From positions 20,646,001 to 20,710,000 of the forward strand of contig OU612072.1 in assembly GCA_914767715.1 (NCBI GenBank): DNA of 64,000 nucleotides. Reading direction: 5' to 3'. The first letter of the stretch is position 1; each line of letters begins with the position of its first letter. The translations under genes were made by a program, and so were the position numbers. Under the pieces are notes generated by a model. It had not been told where the DNA came from and ran no database searches. It was given only the letters and a program-made list of their open reading frames with translations. This document shows, in pieces, positions 48,082-59,224 of the stretch. Source of the stretch: Membranipora membranacea (Eukaryota; Bryozoa; Gymnolaemata; Cheilostomatida; Membraniporidae).

Positions 48082-49131
48082 CATGTGCCCCTCTAGATTA
48101 GCTGCCTTTTCAATTTATTTTGAATCTAGCAAAGACCAAATCCGTTTGTTCTAGAAGCAACTCTGCCAACCCTGAGTAACTACAAATTTCATGAGGCATT
48201 CCTGTTTCACCATGCTATGGCCATCTATTTAGCTTGAAGTAAACAAAAATATTTTTTGTGGAAAATTTCTTCGAGAAATTTTAAATGGACAAAACAATCT
48301 AATTTTGAAGTGGTATTGTGGCTTGTCCAAAACATTGACTATGTGTTTGGGCTTTGCGCTTCTAGTAGAGGTACAAGGCAATGCAAAAGGGTGCAGCAGA
48401 GAGGAGATCGTTCCTATTAACATATGGTATGGCGTTACGATTTTGGTCATAAAAATTCCATAGTGATTAACAGAAATATCACATAATTCTGAAATTTGCT
48501 GCAACAACTTGAAGATGATTTCTGTTTGGCAGAGCAAATTAAGATTCTGGGTTGACGAAATCTAAAACTCCCTCATATTATTTTCTTTATCTCAACCATT
48601 TGTAATGATGATGGGTTATAATAATGCAAGGTGGATGTAACAAAGTTTCTAAAATCCTTAATATGTTTTGAATTTCACACCAAAATCTAAAATGAATGGA
48701 GAGTTTGGCTTGAGAAAACTCACAAAGAGAACAGCTATCATCTATAATCTATATAACTTATATGTATAATTACTATCAAGTGTATTGCTTTAGAAATTTT
48801 AGTGACACTTCAAAAATCCAATCATCATTGTTTAAAATTACATGCCGTTTGGTCTTAAGGGGATGCAACTCCAATATGTCATTGAGAATTCTTAGTGTAG
48901 ATATGCGATACTGAAAGCGGTGTAAGTATCTCGATTATTGATATTAGCAATATGTGATTATGTGATCAACATAATTTGATATTAGAATTATGTGATATTA
49001 ATTTATGCTATCTGCCTTATGTGCCTGTGTGATATCAGCATCTAAGTAACGGTTTATCAACTTTTTTACCACACTTAACGCAGGCCTAACTCAAAAGGTG
49101 TCATCGTATCTTTCAGGCATATATTTGGAAT
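48082..49131. other. Intronic stretch, nothing recognised
   Basis: No exon, RNA gene or known repeat seen. Several TGTGATATTA-type repeats occur around 48950-49040. Confidence 0.4.
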
Positions 49132-49768
49132 ACAATGTATATTTTGGCTAGTATATTCTTTACAAATTAAAATTAATATACATGTCAATGAAGACTGTGT
49201 TATGTTGCTTAAAAATCTCAATTTGCATCAGCTCAAACAAAATACTAATGATTCAGGTTTTCTTGGAAAACGGAAATAATGATAATCAGCACAGAATAAT
49301 GTTAGTTCATGTGTTCAAACTCAACCCACTTTCCTTTATCCTCCTTCATGTCTGTCATCAAATATACTTGATTCATTTTATTTTCTTATCTTCTTAACTT
49401 ACAGAATTGGTGGTATGAAGTATATACCTTGATAAATTAAACATATTATGAGGGAATGAAATCAAGCATGTGCATTGCATAATTGGAGAACAATGAATGT
49501 TTTGGCCAGTTTGATTTCTTACAAATTAAAACTGATATCTGTGTAAATAAAATCTGTGTTATGTTGCAAATAACATCAACTCGCATCAGCTCAAAGAAAA
49601 TACTCATTCTGAGTTCCGAGTTTTCCATTGAAAAAGCAAAGAATGCTACTTGGCACAGAATAGTGTTAGTTCATGTGCTCAAACTCAACCAACTTTCTAG
49701 CTTTCTCTTTCAGGTCTGCCATCAAATATACCTCATTCATTTTATTTTGTTATCTTTTTAAATTACAG
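49132..49768 (+). repeat. Diverged tandem duplication of the intron end before the Roc exon
   Basis: 49132-49482 and 49483-49768 onward align over about 280 bp of intron and continue through the acceptor into the first bases of the Roc exon. The upstream copy is decayed. The duplicated acceptors are at 49404 and 49768. Confidence 0.8.
49405..49480 (+). pseudogene. Vestigial copy of the start of the Roc exon
   Basis: After an intact acceptor (TTCTTAACTTACAG) the sequence follows the Roc exon start (ATTGGTGGTATGAAG; later GGGAATGAAATCAAGC) but reaches TGA within ten codons and fades after about 75 bp. It is an exon relic left by the tandem duplication. Confidence 0.7.
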
Positions 49769-51645
49769 GATTGGTGGTATGGAAGACCTTGTCGTACTGC
49801 AAATAAGCGGGAATGAAATCGAGCACATGCCAGCCTTCATTGGTAACCTCAAATGTCTTCGTAACCTGTATCTCTCAAACAATCAAAGTCTTCTGACCAT
49901 AAACCGTAATATATCCAACATTCTGTCTTCTCTGCAGAAACTTGATTGCAGGGGCTGCAGTAGTTTAGTTCTTCCTCCTCTTTCAGTCTGCCAATCAGGT
50001 CTACAAGATGTTATACAATACTTCAGTGACTTGATTCATGGTGAATTTTCCATCAACTTGGCAACGGTTGTCGTAATTGGCAGGAAAGAAGTTGGGAAGT
50101 CCACACTTGTGAGCGCCATGAAAAACGAATTCACATATTCGGATGCGAAAACAGCAAAGACAAAGGTCTTCGAGTTTCAGGAACTTTCTCTTGACACCGG
50201 AACAGGCCAGCAGACAACGATTCGGTTGATTGATTTTGGTGGTGATGCCGTCTATCAACATGCTTACCAACTTACTTTTCAACAAAGTTGTGTCCCCCTG
50301 GTAGTAATCAACATTGAAGAGTTTGACAGGGTGAGTGAAAGGCGCGGGAAGAGAGAAGCTGCCAGATTTGTCGCCTTTGATTGGTTTTCTTATATGGTGA
50401 AGGCTGATATCCAAGAACCACTTCTGGTACTCACTCATAAAGACAAGTTTGAACAGGAAAAAATCGAGCGATTAGAAAAGGTGTTGATCAAAACCCTAAA
50501 AGCCCTTACCAGAGATCTTATCGAGGAAAACAGCAGTGTCAAAAATCTCGCTATAGCAAAGTGGAGTAAAGAAGACAGTCAGCCATTTATATGCTCAGTT
50601 GGATTTTCAGATAAAGATGCGTCATCTGATACTTTGAAGCCACTACAGGACAAACTCAAAGCAAATCTGAGAAAAACTAACTGCTCCATTCCAGTGGAAT
50701 GGGGGAAGGAGGTGAAAAAAATCGAGACGAGGCGAGAAGAGTCGTACCTAGAGGTCAGCAAAGAACTGGAAGATAAAGTGAGGGATAGCAAGCCGCAGTT
50801 TCATGCTATACTTAATTTCATGCGACGATCAGGGCGAATTCTCACGTACAAAGGGCCTGGACTTGATGATATAGTGTTTCACAACATTCCGAGAGTTGCT
50901 TGTCTCATCAATTCAATATTCAATCATAAACCAGTAGAGGGAGACGCTCGTGTACCTCCAGGTTCGGTTGAAGCTGTTTACTTGCCTAAGGGCGTTCTCC
51001 GAAGAGATGATCTCGAGAAGCTGATCGAGAAATCAGAAATACCTTTGAGTATTGCAGTAGAGTTACTGGAAAAGTACAAGCTGATATACAGTCAGAAAGC
51101 TGTTGGGGATTTTCCTGAGTGTTTCCTTGTCCCTTACTTCATGCAAAACCATTCCTTCCCGAATACAAAGGCTGATATTTGCCTAAAGGCCACCTACAGC
51201 TTCTACGGAATGAAATTACCTGAATATGCATTTCATCAGATGATGTTGACGGTTGTAGACAGTTTCCCTTCTGATACGTTATCAGGCTCATCATTCAAGT
51301 TTAAGAATGGCGCATCAGGAAAGATAAATGATGACACTCATGTTCACTTCATTCATGAGTTTGATTCCCAGAGAGTGATCATACGAGTTGAGGGCGATGC
51401 CTCTAGTGTAAGTGAAATGTGGGACAGCTTCATCAAACTGCTCAAGGGTCTTAATGACCATCTTTCCTCATCATCGCATGCAACTAAGACTGACATGGTC
51501 ATCCCCTGTCCCCACTGCCTGTTCCTGAAACGGTCAAACCCAGCCTGTCTTGACCCTACAGTCATCACTGCTCCTGACACATCTTTGCAAGAAAATTCAG
51601 CTCAATGCTGCGGAGATAGCATTCCTGTTCTGCTTAGAGGACCAT
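49769..51645 (+). CDS. LRR end, Roc GTPase and COR exon of a Roco-caspase protein
   Basis: One 1.88 kb exon: acceptor TTTTTAAATTACAG, first base completing a codon (same phase as the LRR exons), donor CCAT|GTATGT. It starts with LRRs (MEDLVVLQISGNEIEHMP; LRNLYLSNN). The Roc GTPase follows: P-loop GRKEVGKST (50079-50105), switch II DFGG (50232-50243), base-recognition THKD (50433-50444), SVG as the G5 motif. A COR region of about 300 residues comes next, then a Cys-containing end (IPCPHCLFLK, CC). Roco proteins (for example LRRK2, MFHAS1) use Roc-COR as a nucleotide-controlled dimer switch. All GTP-binding motifs are intact. There is no kinase or death domain in this exon; a protease follows instead. 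Confidence 0.93.
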
Positions 51646-51849
51646 GTATGTGGTATTTTATTAAACTTTGTATGTTCCATTTGCAAGGAAATCGATAGGA
51701 TTATCCCAAATAATATTTTGGGTTGAATTTTGAGACTATTATGATTGTTAGTATATTGGATATTGGTTGGTTGCTGATCACCCAAGTTTAAGATTCATCA
51801 AACAGTATTAATGATTACTACAACTTTTAGACATTATTACAATTTCAAG

Positions 51850-52013
51850 GTCGAGAAGATTTGGCAAAGCACAAGGCTGCCCTTGGCAAATATATCCAGG
51901 AGAACACAGTAGATGTCATGAAACAGATCAAGCTTCTTGTTAAAGATCATGCAAGAATAAGGGAAAAACCAGTACCCCAGCAATCTCCATATCCTGTGGA
52001 AAGGATTTCAAAG
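51850..52013 (+). CDS. Linker exon between COR and caspase
   Basis: 164 bp: acceptor TTACAATTTCAAG (an AAG acceptor, so the start is less certain; an upstream TTTTAG at 51829-51834 breaks the frame), donor AAAG|GTTTGA. It encodes REDLAKHKAALGKYIQENTV, then VMKQIKLLVKDHARIRE and a Pro-rich stretch. It is strongly helical and charged, and could be part of a death-fold or a coiled linker; no family match is evident. Phase fits both neighbours (1 in, 0 out). Confidence 0.7.
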
Positions 52014-52161
52014 GTTTGAACTTAACTGGGAAATGATGATGAATGTGTTATACAGAAGTTTGCTCATAGTAACACTATTTTGAAAAGTACTCGGATCTGA
52101 TGAAAATTCAATTCAAAAAGAGATGGTTATGGTATTCTGATTAATCATGTTTGGATTTTAG

Positions 52162-52317
52162 TTGTATGAGATGACCCCCATAAGAGGAAGAGTATTGATC
52201 ATCATTGACTCAGGACTGAAGGGAGGAAAACACGACTATGATAACCTAAGAGAGATGTTTGAAAACTTTGGTTTCATCATAAGTGGCTACAGTGCGCATA
52301 AATCCTGGAGTCCGAAG
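52162..52317 (+). CDS. Caspase p20 exon, N-terminal half
   Basis: 156 bp, acceptor TTGGATTTTAG, donor CGAAG|GTAATT, phase 0 at both ends; the first codon is TTG, not a start. It reads LYEMTPIRGRVLIIIDSGLK, then DYDNLREMFENFGFII. This matches the opening strand and helix of the caspase fold (Y-M-x-P-x-RG, hydrophobic strand, D-x-D, NLRExF, aF-x-x-GF). The Arg of the usual RxGTDxD motif, which binds the P1 aspartate, is not present; the aligned area is LKGGKHD. Confidence 0.85.
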
Positions 52318-52895
52318 GTAATTTTCATCTATACATGCTCACCTTTGACACAAAAAGGCTAGCATTCGGCGGTTGGTTTCATCTTCTGTCTCTTCTAAAT
52401 TTCATTTATTATCTGCCATATAGCATTATGCAGGTGTTTTAAGTGTTAATGAGAACCACCACATCACCTACTCCTCTATATCTAATGAATGGAGTCGAGC
52501 AACTTGATGCAATTACCATCATCATGGTTACATGTTAGCAATCAGAAGAGGAATCTGCAGCTAGTAGTTTTGATTGTCCATATTTGAAGCACAGTTGGTG
52601 GATTAGGCCAAACTCAACTGTTAAAAATAACAATCGCAATCCTCTTCTCCCCTTCCATCGAGTTAGTCATGCAAGATATGAACACAATGTTGAGCCGGCT
52701 GAGTTTTGGGAAAGGTTAATAATGATGTTTAAAGATTGGCCATCCTCTTGGTTATGATACTCAAATATACCTGACCAGTTCAAATAATTTATGGAGTTAC
52801 ACTTGTGGGTTAAATCTTAATTTTATTTGGTGATATGTAGGAGTCGGCTTCACAAAAAAATGATGGAAGAAATATGTTGCTTTTGTTTTGGACAG

Positions 52896-53151
52896 GAATT
52901 AGTAGATGCAATATGGAAAGAGATACATTATGAAGATGAAAGGACAAAAACGTCAGTACATTCCAATCTTGGAATGTTCGCTCTTGTAATCAATGGGCAT
53001 GGTGATTATGGTACAATCCAATGTCATAGTGATGATGATGAAGAGGGTGTGCATGTCAGGAGAGTTGATGTGCTGCGTATGCTGTCACCTCAGAACTTCC
53101 CAGCTATGAGAAGGAAACCAAAGATGGTCATATTTGATTGCTGCTCTGGAG
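52896..53151 (+). CDS. Caspase p20 exon with catalytic His and Cys
   Basis: 256 bp, acceptor CTTTTGTTTTGGACAG, donor GGAG|GTAGGT, phase 0 in and 1 out. It encodes ELVDAIWKEIHYEDE, then FALVINGHGDYGTIQ with the catalytic His (52998-53000), an acidic loop of D/E residues, and KPKMVIFDCCSGG with the catalytic Cys (second C, 53142-53144). In canonical caspases the last motif is QACxG; here Q is D and the residue after the Cys is Ser, closer to metacaspase-style DCCHSG. Both catalytic residues are present, so activity is plausible. Confidence 0.88.
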
Positions 53152-53700
53152 GTAGGTCTCAAAGAAGAGGGTGCAGTTGATTATTGTCTTCCGATTGTGT
53201 TTTATGCCTTTTGTAAAGATCTCTTGGCGTCTAAGTGTGACAGGTAATAATTCATAATGAGGTTTTTATTCTGACATCAGCTGAGAGTACTGCTTTAAAC
53301 TGCATTGCAGTTATGGGTTTGTTAGTGGTTGGTTGTTAGTGGGTATTGTTGCTTGTTGTAGGGTTGCTGGATAAGGCATAATTAGTAGTTTTGACTTTTG
53401 TGCAACACTGCAACAACAAAACTATACTGTCAAATAACCAATAAAACACACAGTACTCCGTTAACAGTAGTATGTTAAGGCGCAATAAAGACAACTTGCA
53501 ACCATTTTAAAATTACACTATCAATCCAGAGGTTAAAAATGATGCTGCTTTAACTGCATATTATTGTAGGGCTCTAGTGACTACTGATTTTTATTGTGCT
53601 TAAATGCTGTGCTTGTCGCCATGATTTACTCCTACGGTTATAGCCACAATAACTCACAAAAATGCTTCACAATCTGTGGTTGAATTTTGCTTGTTTGTAG

Positions 53701-53757
53701 ACCATGTGATGTCGATGACTTCAACAGGTGTGCAGAAGTCTCTAAGTGCCGGATCAG
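53701..53757 (+). CDS. Small phase 1-1 exon after the caspase core
   Basis: 57 bp, acceptor TTGCTTGTTTGTAG, donor TCAG|GTGAGT. It continues the frame as DHVMSMTSTGVQKSLSAGSG. Polar, Ser/Thr-rich; by position it would be the linker between p20 and p10. Good splice sites and correct phase support it, but it is short. Confidence 0.55.
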
Positions 53758-54049
53758 GTGAGTACTATGACAGTTATTTTGTCCCATCCAGTCCAATGCA
53801 ACAATAAATTTAATGTTGCAAACACTGCCATGTCTAGGCTTTAGGATTGAGATCATATTTATCATGGTATGATTATCTTCTGTACACGTATTAAGAATAA
53901 GCTTTTACCTGTGAAGCTATGTTCTCATCTAGTGTTTTATTATGATTTAATTCGCAATAAAATTTTAGACTAAGACAAATATAAAGTGATAATAAACAAA
54001 GATATATTAACATATTAAGCTAAATTAAGCTAGGTCAGGCAGGCTTAGG

Positions 54050-54960
54050 ATGATAAGCTTGCTACTGGTAAACACTGTAACCCAGTACCACCTGCCACAT
54101 GGTCAAGGCCCCCGCCGACTAAGCCGGAGTACTCACTGGCTTAACAGGAAGTGGGAGGGTGGGTAGACACCCTGGTAGGACAAAAACAAAACCTGCCTCT
54201 AAGAGCGCATGCACCTTGGGTCTTACGCTCATCTTCCAGCCCAGTACCCTGCCGTTTGCAGCCGTCCCCTTTCAGGACAAAGGCTAAGAGAGCACACCCC
54301 AACAGAAAACCCAGGGAAAGTAGCACCCTGACTCGAGGGTGGTATGAACTCCATGTATCTTCCGGCCAGCCTAGTCTAATACCTTGCCAGCAATCTCTAT
54401 GAATAATGACAACGACAACGAACACTCATACCGGCTTGGACGTCGCCTGGATTAACAAGGTCCAATCATAGAAATTGAAACTAGATGAATGGAATGTCAG
54501 CCATGTGTTGGACAGGATATTAGCTTGCAGACTGGAACGGAGAAATGCTATCATAGCAAATGAACTCAGGAAATACAATATCGACAAAGCTGCACTAAGT
54601 GAGGTGAGGTTCCCTGGGTGCGAGAGTATACGAGAAGAAGCTTCAGGGTACACCATATTCTGGAACGGAAACCCATCAACTGAACCAAAGCAGGCTGGTG
54701 TAGCTATAGCAATCAGTAACATCACAGTCACTCAGATGGACGAGGAGCCCAAAGCCATTAACGATAGAATAATATTTCTACGAATACCACTGAAGCACAA
54801 AAGGCACTGTACTAACATAAGTGTCTATGCACCAACCATGACAAACCCACCGGGAATCATTGAGGGGGTTCTATGACAAGCTCAGCCAGGTGCTCAAAGA
54901 CAATCCGAATGCAGTAAAAATTATAATGCTAATTGATAGATGCATCCAAGGTCTAAGCAA
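54050..54960 (+). pseudogene. RTE/BovB-like retrotransposon: 5' region and partial endonuclease
   Basis: 54475-54876 encodes LACRLERRNAIIANELRKYN, then IDKAALSEVRF, QAGVAIAIS and NISVYAPT, the AP-type endonuclease of RTE-like elements (the group misnamed craniofacial development protein 2 in annotations). A frameshift lies in the G-run at 54866-54870, after which FYDKLSQVLKDNPNAVKIIM continues and the element stops just where GDFNA should be. 54050-54470 is probably its 5' region. Inactive fragment. Confidence 0.75.
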
Positions 54961-56540
54961 TTGCACCTGATTGACTTTTTAATCACCCGTCAATGAGATA
55001 TCCAAGATTTCCAGAACACCAGGGCAATGAGAGGTGCAAACTGCTGTTCACATAATGATAGTTTCGAAAGTAAACCTTATCATTCGCAAATGAATGTCAT
55101 AAAGATCAAGTATTAAATTGAAGCTGGATGTTAAAGGGCAACCAAGGTTTCGCAGCAATGCATTAATGGGTAGTAAATGATGTGCTAGGCAGCATCAACT
55201 TTGTGCATTACGCGATGCAAAACTCAAACTATACTGGGTCAAGGATTGATAGGGGGATGGGAATGTGGTATATATAAAGCTTAAATTCATTTGACTGAAT
55301 AAAGTTTTCTGCATGGGTATGTAAAATAGACTCCCCCAACTCACCTAAGTGCCACTCACGTTATTGAACCACTTTTATATACTCTTCATGTGGAGTCAAA
55401 CTCATATAAAAAACAATGGGCTGTATGAGTTATCTGCTCTCAATTTGCTAAAATAATTCATTTGACCTTTTACCTGCAAGCTTTTTTTTGGGACTATGAT
55501 CAACAATGGAGATATTCAAAAATGCAGAAATTCTCAACTACATAGGAAAATAATTTTAATCTTGGCATTTCTTAGTTAATTTTGACCATCAATCATTGTG
55601 AACACTCTTATTCAATGCCGAGATTATTCCAGATTGACAAATAATAAATGTTACAAGAGTTAGTAGTACAGATCATGAATAAATTAGAAATTGCCTTCCC
55701 CTGGTTAACTCTTGATGGAGTATAGTTGCTGACTCTAAGCTGGGTAACACTTCGGTTTAGGGAAGGTTCCAAGACATTGCTGTAATGATGATAGAGGACA
55801 AGCTAAATAATAACAGGAACAGGAAACTGCTCTGTGGTATTTTATTTTAGCTGAGTTTGAGTACCTGATATATGAAATGTTTCAGAAGAATTCTGGCTGA
55901 ATAATCATCCGAATTAGATTTTGTCTTTTTCCCTCTGCAGAAGGTGCAATCTGCTACTCAGTTCATTAAAGTCAATTTGGGCAAATCTTGGGCTAAGAAG
56001 TTGTCTTCTCTTATTGTTGAAATTTGGTGGCTCATTTGCAGTATCGAGTTATCACCCCATCTATCTATCTGTGTAAAACATTTTAGTTTCAAGCATGTGG
56101 ATAGACTGCTTCACAGAGTAAAGGGATTCAGAGTAAATTTTTTAACAATAGTCAAGGAAAGAGTTTTTTACTCCTTGGTCAAGGTACCTGCGAGCTTTGC
56201 ATCAATGGGAAAGTTATGGGAAGCTTGATGCCAAAAACTCCTTTCATCTATTTGTCACAATTATAGGGTTCTGGAGAATGAACTGAATTCAAAGTTCTTG
56301 ATTACAGTAAAAAATAGAATATGCAGGCTCTCCCGTAAAAATTTCTCTTTGTACAGCCTTACTCCACAATTAGACATGAAGTTTTATGCTTAAATTACAC
56401 CTAACTATCCTAGCTAAATTGATACTGTGGGTATAGCTAGGAAGGCAGTATTGTGGCAGTTTTTACAATCGTTGAATGATGCTGCCACAATGTACCCTTG
56501 GTCTGTGCAATCATTGAACCTTAAATTTACCGAAAGGGCC
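54961..56540. other. Intronic stretch with one uncertain open frame
   Basis: No known repeat. A possible acceptor (TTTTCCCTCTGCAG, ending 55940) precedes a phase-0 open frame to 56228 (KVQSATQFIKVNLGKSWAKK), but the flanking exons need phase 1 and in that frame it stops within ten codons. I do not call it an exon. Confidence 0.4.
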
Positions 56541-56547
56541 TCATATC

Positions 56548-57160
56548 AAGTGTGTCTGCGGTCCATCGTCTACTGGGCTTTGGTTGGCACCCAGGTGTGC
56601 GCCGACCTGCCCGCAAACAGAGAGCAACCTGGCGCAGATATTGTGGCCTGGCCACTAAGGCAACGAATTTCGCCACCTATGCTCCGGGATGTGGCTTGTG
56701 ACAAGACATCTGATTAAAATCAACCTTCAATTTTAATCAGTCTTGAGACACAAAGGTTATCCTCAGGTTTTGATATTCTAATATTACATTGCCTTTAATT
56801 TGGAAAAGATAAACAAGGCACAACAGTAACAAATTCTTTCCCTGTAATGAAACACAGAGACTGCAATACAACTGGTTGTTTACAAATAAGATTTTCTTGA
56901 GGGATTAGAAAATTTACTGTGAGAAAACAATGTCTGTAATTGCTCTATACTGATATCTTCATCCAGCTTAGGTCTCAATTGTACTTGGATCGTTTCAATG
57001 CACCGCATGGAGAATTGCTTCAGATTTTGTTTGGAGGCCATCTCAGATTTGTTGTTTATTGAGGCAGCCCACCTGTTTGGCTAACCGAATCCTCAAAAGT
57101 AACGACATTATAACTTGTTGCAGTATAGATGCAGTCCCAGGGCACCCTCTACTTGATTGT
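56548..57160. repeat. Segmental duplication, left copy (SINE body plus flank)
   Basis: 56548-56716 is the body of the SINE seen at 46643. 56740-57150 is flank, repeated at 57725-58133. The left copy carries extra unique sequence (57160-57500) before the right copy. Confidence 0.75.
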
Positions 57161-57504
57161 GCAATAACTCCCGGAAGAAGGTTTACCCGGCTAACCAAGA
57201 GTGAAGTGATTGCAACATTGTATAACATTTTAGAAGCATGGACCATGTTTTTGTTGAGTAAAGAGAGTGTGGATAATTGAATGTCGACAAGGTGTCATGG
57301 TCGATTGCAAAAATGTAAATATATGAGTAGCCAGCCACTAAAGCCTATTGATTCAACATAATAAGATATGATATTTTAGATGCAATAAAATTGGTATAAA
57401 AAAACGGAGCACCCAATATGGGCTAAATTTTTTGTATCAGAACTGGGGTTTCGGGCTTGGAATGCTGGTTGGAAAATATATTTGGACTGAGCAGGATTAC
57501 AAAT

Positions 57505-58135
57505 TGTCTAGCACTGGGCTATGGTTGGAACCCAGGTGTGCTCCGACCTGCCTGCAAACAGAGAGCAACCTGGCGCAGATATTGCGGCCTGGCCACTAAG
57601 GCAACAAATTTTGCCGCCTATGCTCCAGGATGTTGCTTGCGACAAGACATCTGATTTAATTCAACCTTCAGTTTTAATCTGATGTAATAATGCTATAATA
57701 CATAAATATCATAAGAAGCAACAAGTCTGGAGACACAAAGGTAATCCTCAGGTTTTGATATTCTAAAATTACATTGCCTTTCAATCCTTTGGAAAAGATA
57801 AACAAGGCACAACAGTAACAAATTCTTTCCCTGTAATGAAACACAGAGACTGCAATACACTGGTTGTTTACAAATAAGATTTTCTTGAGGGATTAGAAAA
57901 CTTACTCTGAGAAAACAATGTCTGTAATTGCTCTAACTGATATCTTCATCCAGCAGAGGTCTAAATTGTACTTGGATCGTTTCAATGCACTGCGTGAAGA
58001 ATTGCTTCCAATTTTGTTTGGAGGCCATCTCAGATTTGTTGTTTATTGAGGCAGCCCACCTGTTTGGCTAACCGAATCCTCAAAAGTAACAACATTATAA
58101 CTTGTTGCAGTATAGATGCAGTCCCAGGGCACGAT
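57505..58135. repeat. Segmental duplication, right copy
   Basis: Matches 56560-57150 with small indels, including a roughly 50-bp AT-rich insertion near 57680-57725 between SINE body and flank. It ends at CCAGGGCAC. No coding content. Confidence 0.75.
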
Positions 58136-59224
58136 TTTTAAACAAATGTACAAATTCAACCGTAACATGAATGCTGTCAATGGTTATTTCAGGACTGCAA
58201 TTCCTTAATGGTGATAGATACACCAAGGTCGAACATGCAGAAACCAGCTCACTGAAAATACAGCAGAATATTTCACATAGATTACATGTGTGTTAGTAAG
58301 GGTGAGCCCTCCAGACACACAGTTTTCATAATCCTATACGCATCCAGCATAGTTACATTAGTGTTTTTTTTAATAATAAAAATATTGGGATGACATTCGA
58401 GTAAAATTGAAGCTCAAACATTTGGGTGTAGTTTGAAAATGCTATCATTGAACATTATCCACTGAAAAAGCCAAATCCAAACCATGTTTCGGAATATTAA
58501 TAATATTAATTATTTTGAGGTCTATAGTCATTCTGATAGAATTTGATGGGTGACTGATGGGTCACCACGATCTATACTGAAAACTTATATCAACCAACAG
58601 AAATATTCTTTTGTTTAAGTTCAGTATAGCATCTTCATTGTCATTTGTAAATTGCTCCACTCCTTTGATAAAAGGCAATTAGAATTTGTTTGAAACTGTA
58701 CACAATTGCATAGAAACTACAAATATATAGGCTCTTTGCACTGCCTTGCTTAACATTGCCACTGCACTGATGGATGAAATAAACACCGTAATGAAAAAGT
58801 AAATCGCAATTTTAAATATGTTAAAAAAATATTTCAAACATGCCCTCAAAAGCTCATTTAGATAATGTGATGAACTGATGCTCCAAAAAAAACCAGATCT
58901 CTGTCAGTTACCATGTCGAAGTGTAGTTCTGCCCAAACAGAAAAACACGAACTTGGAGATTTTTTGTCAGATTTGGAGTTTTTTGCAGAAAGAGATAAAT
59001 GAATAGTTAGCTGATTGACTAACGATCCAGGTGACCAAATGTGGTTATTCTGAATTAAAAACTGTAGGAAGGAGATAGCTTTTGGAAAAGTAAGGAGGAG
59101 ATAACTACAACTGAGCATTTTTGACTTTAAATAACTGAGTATTAATCAATGATTGCCTATGAGAAGTTGTTTGAAACCCTGGTTGCCCTTTAACAAGTTG
59201 ATGTTCAATCTGTAAAGGCAGAGC
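58136..59224. other. Intronic stretch, nothing recognised
   Basis: AT-rich, no repeat family of the window, no convincing exon. A minus-strand open frame at 58858-59118 has no domain. Confidence 0.4.

Noticed and set aside
54151-54425. Overlapping plus and minus open frames in a GC-richer patch
   Set aside because: Best explained as the 5' region of the RTE-like element; neither frame has a domain.
55944-56228. 94-codon open frame behind a good acceptor, possible caspase p10 exon
   Set aside because: In the phase required by the preceding exon it stops within ten codons. No p10 motif and no suitable donor.
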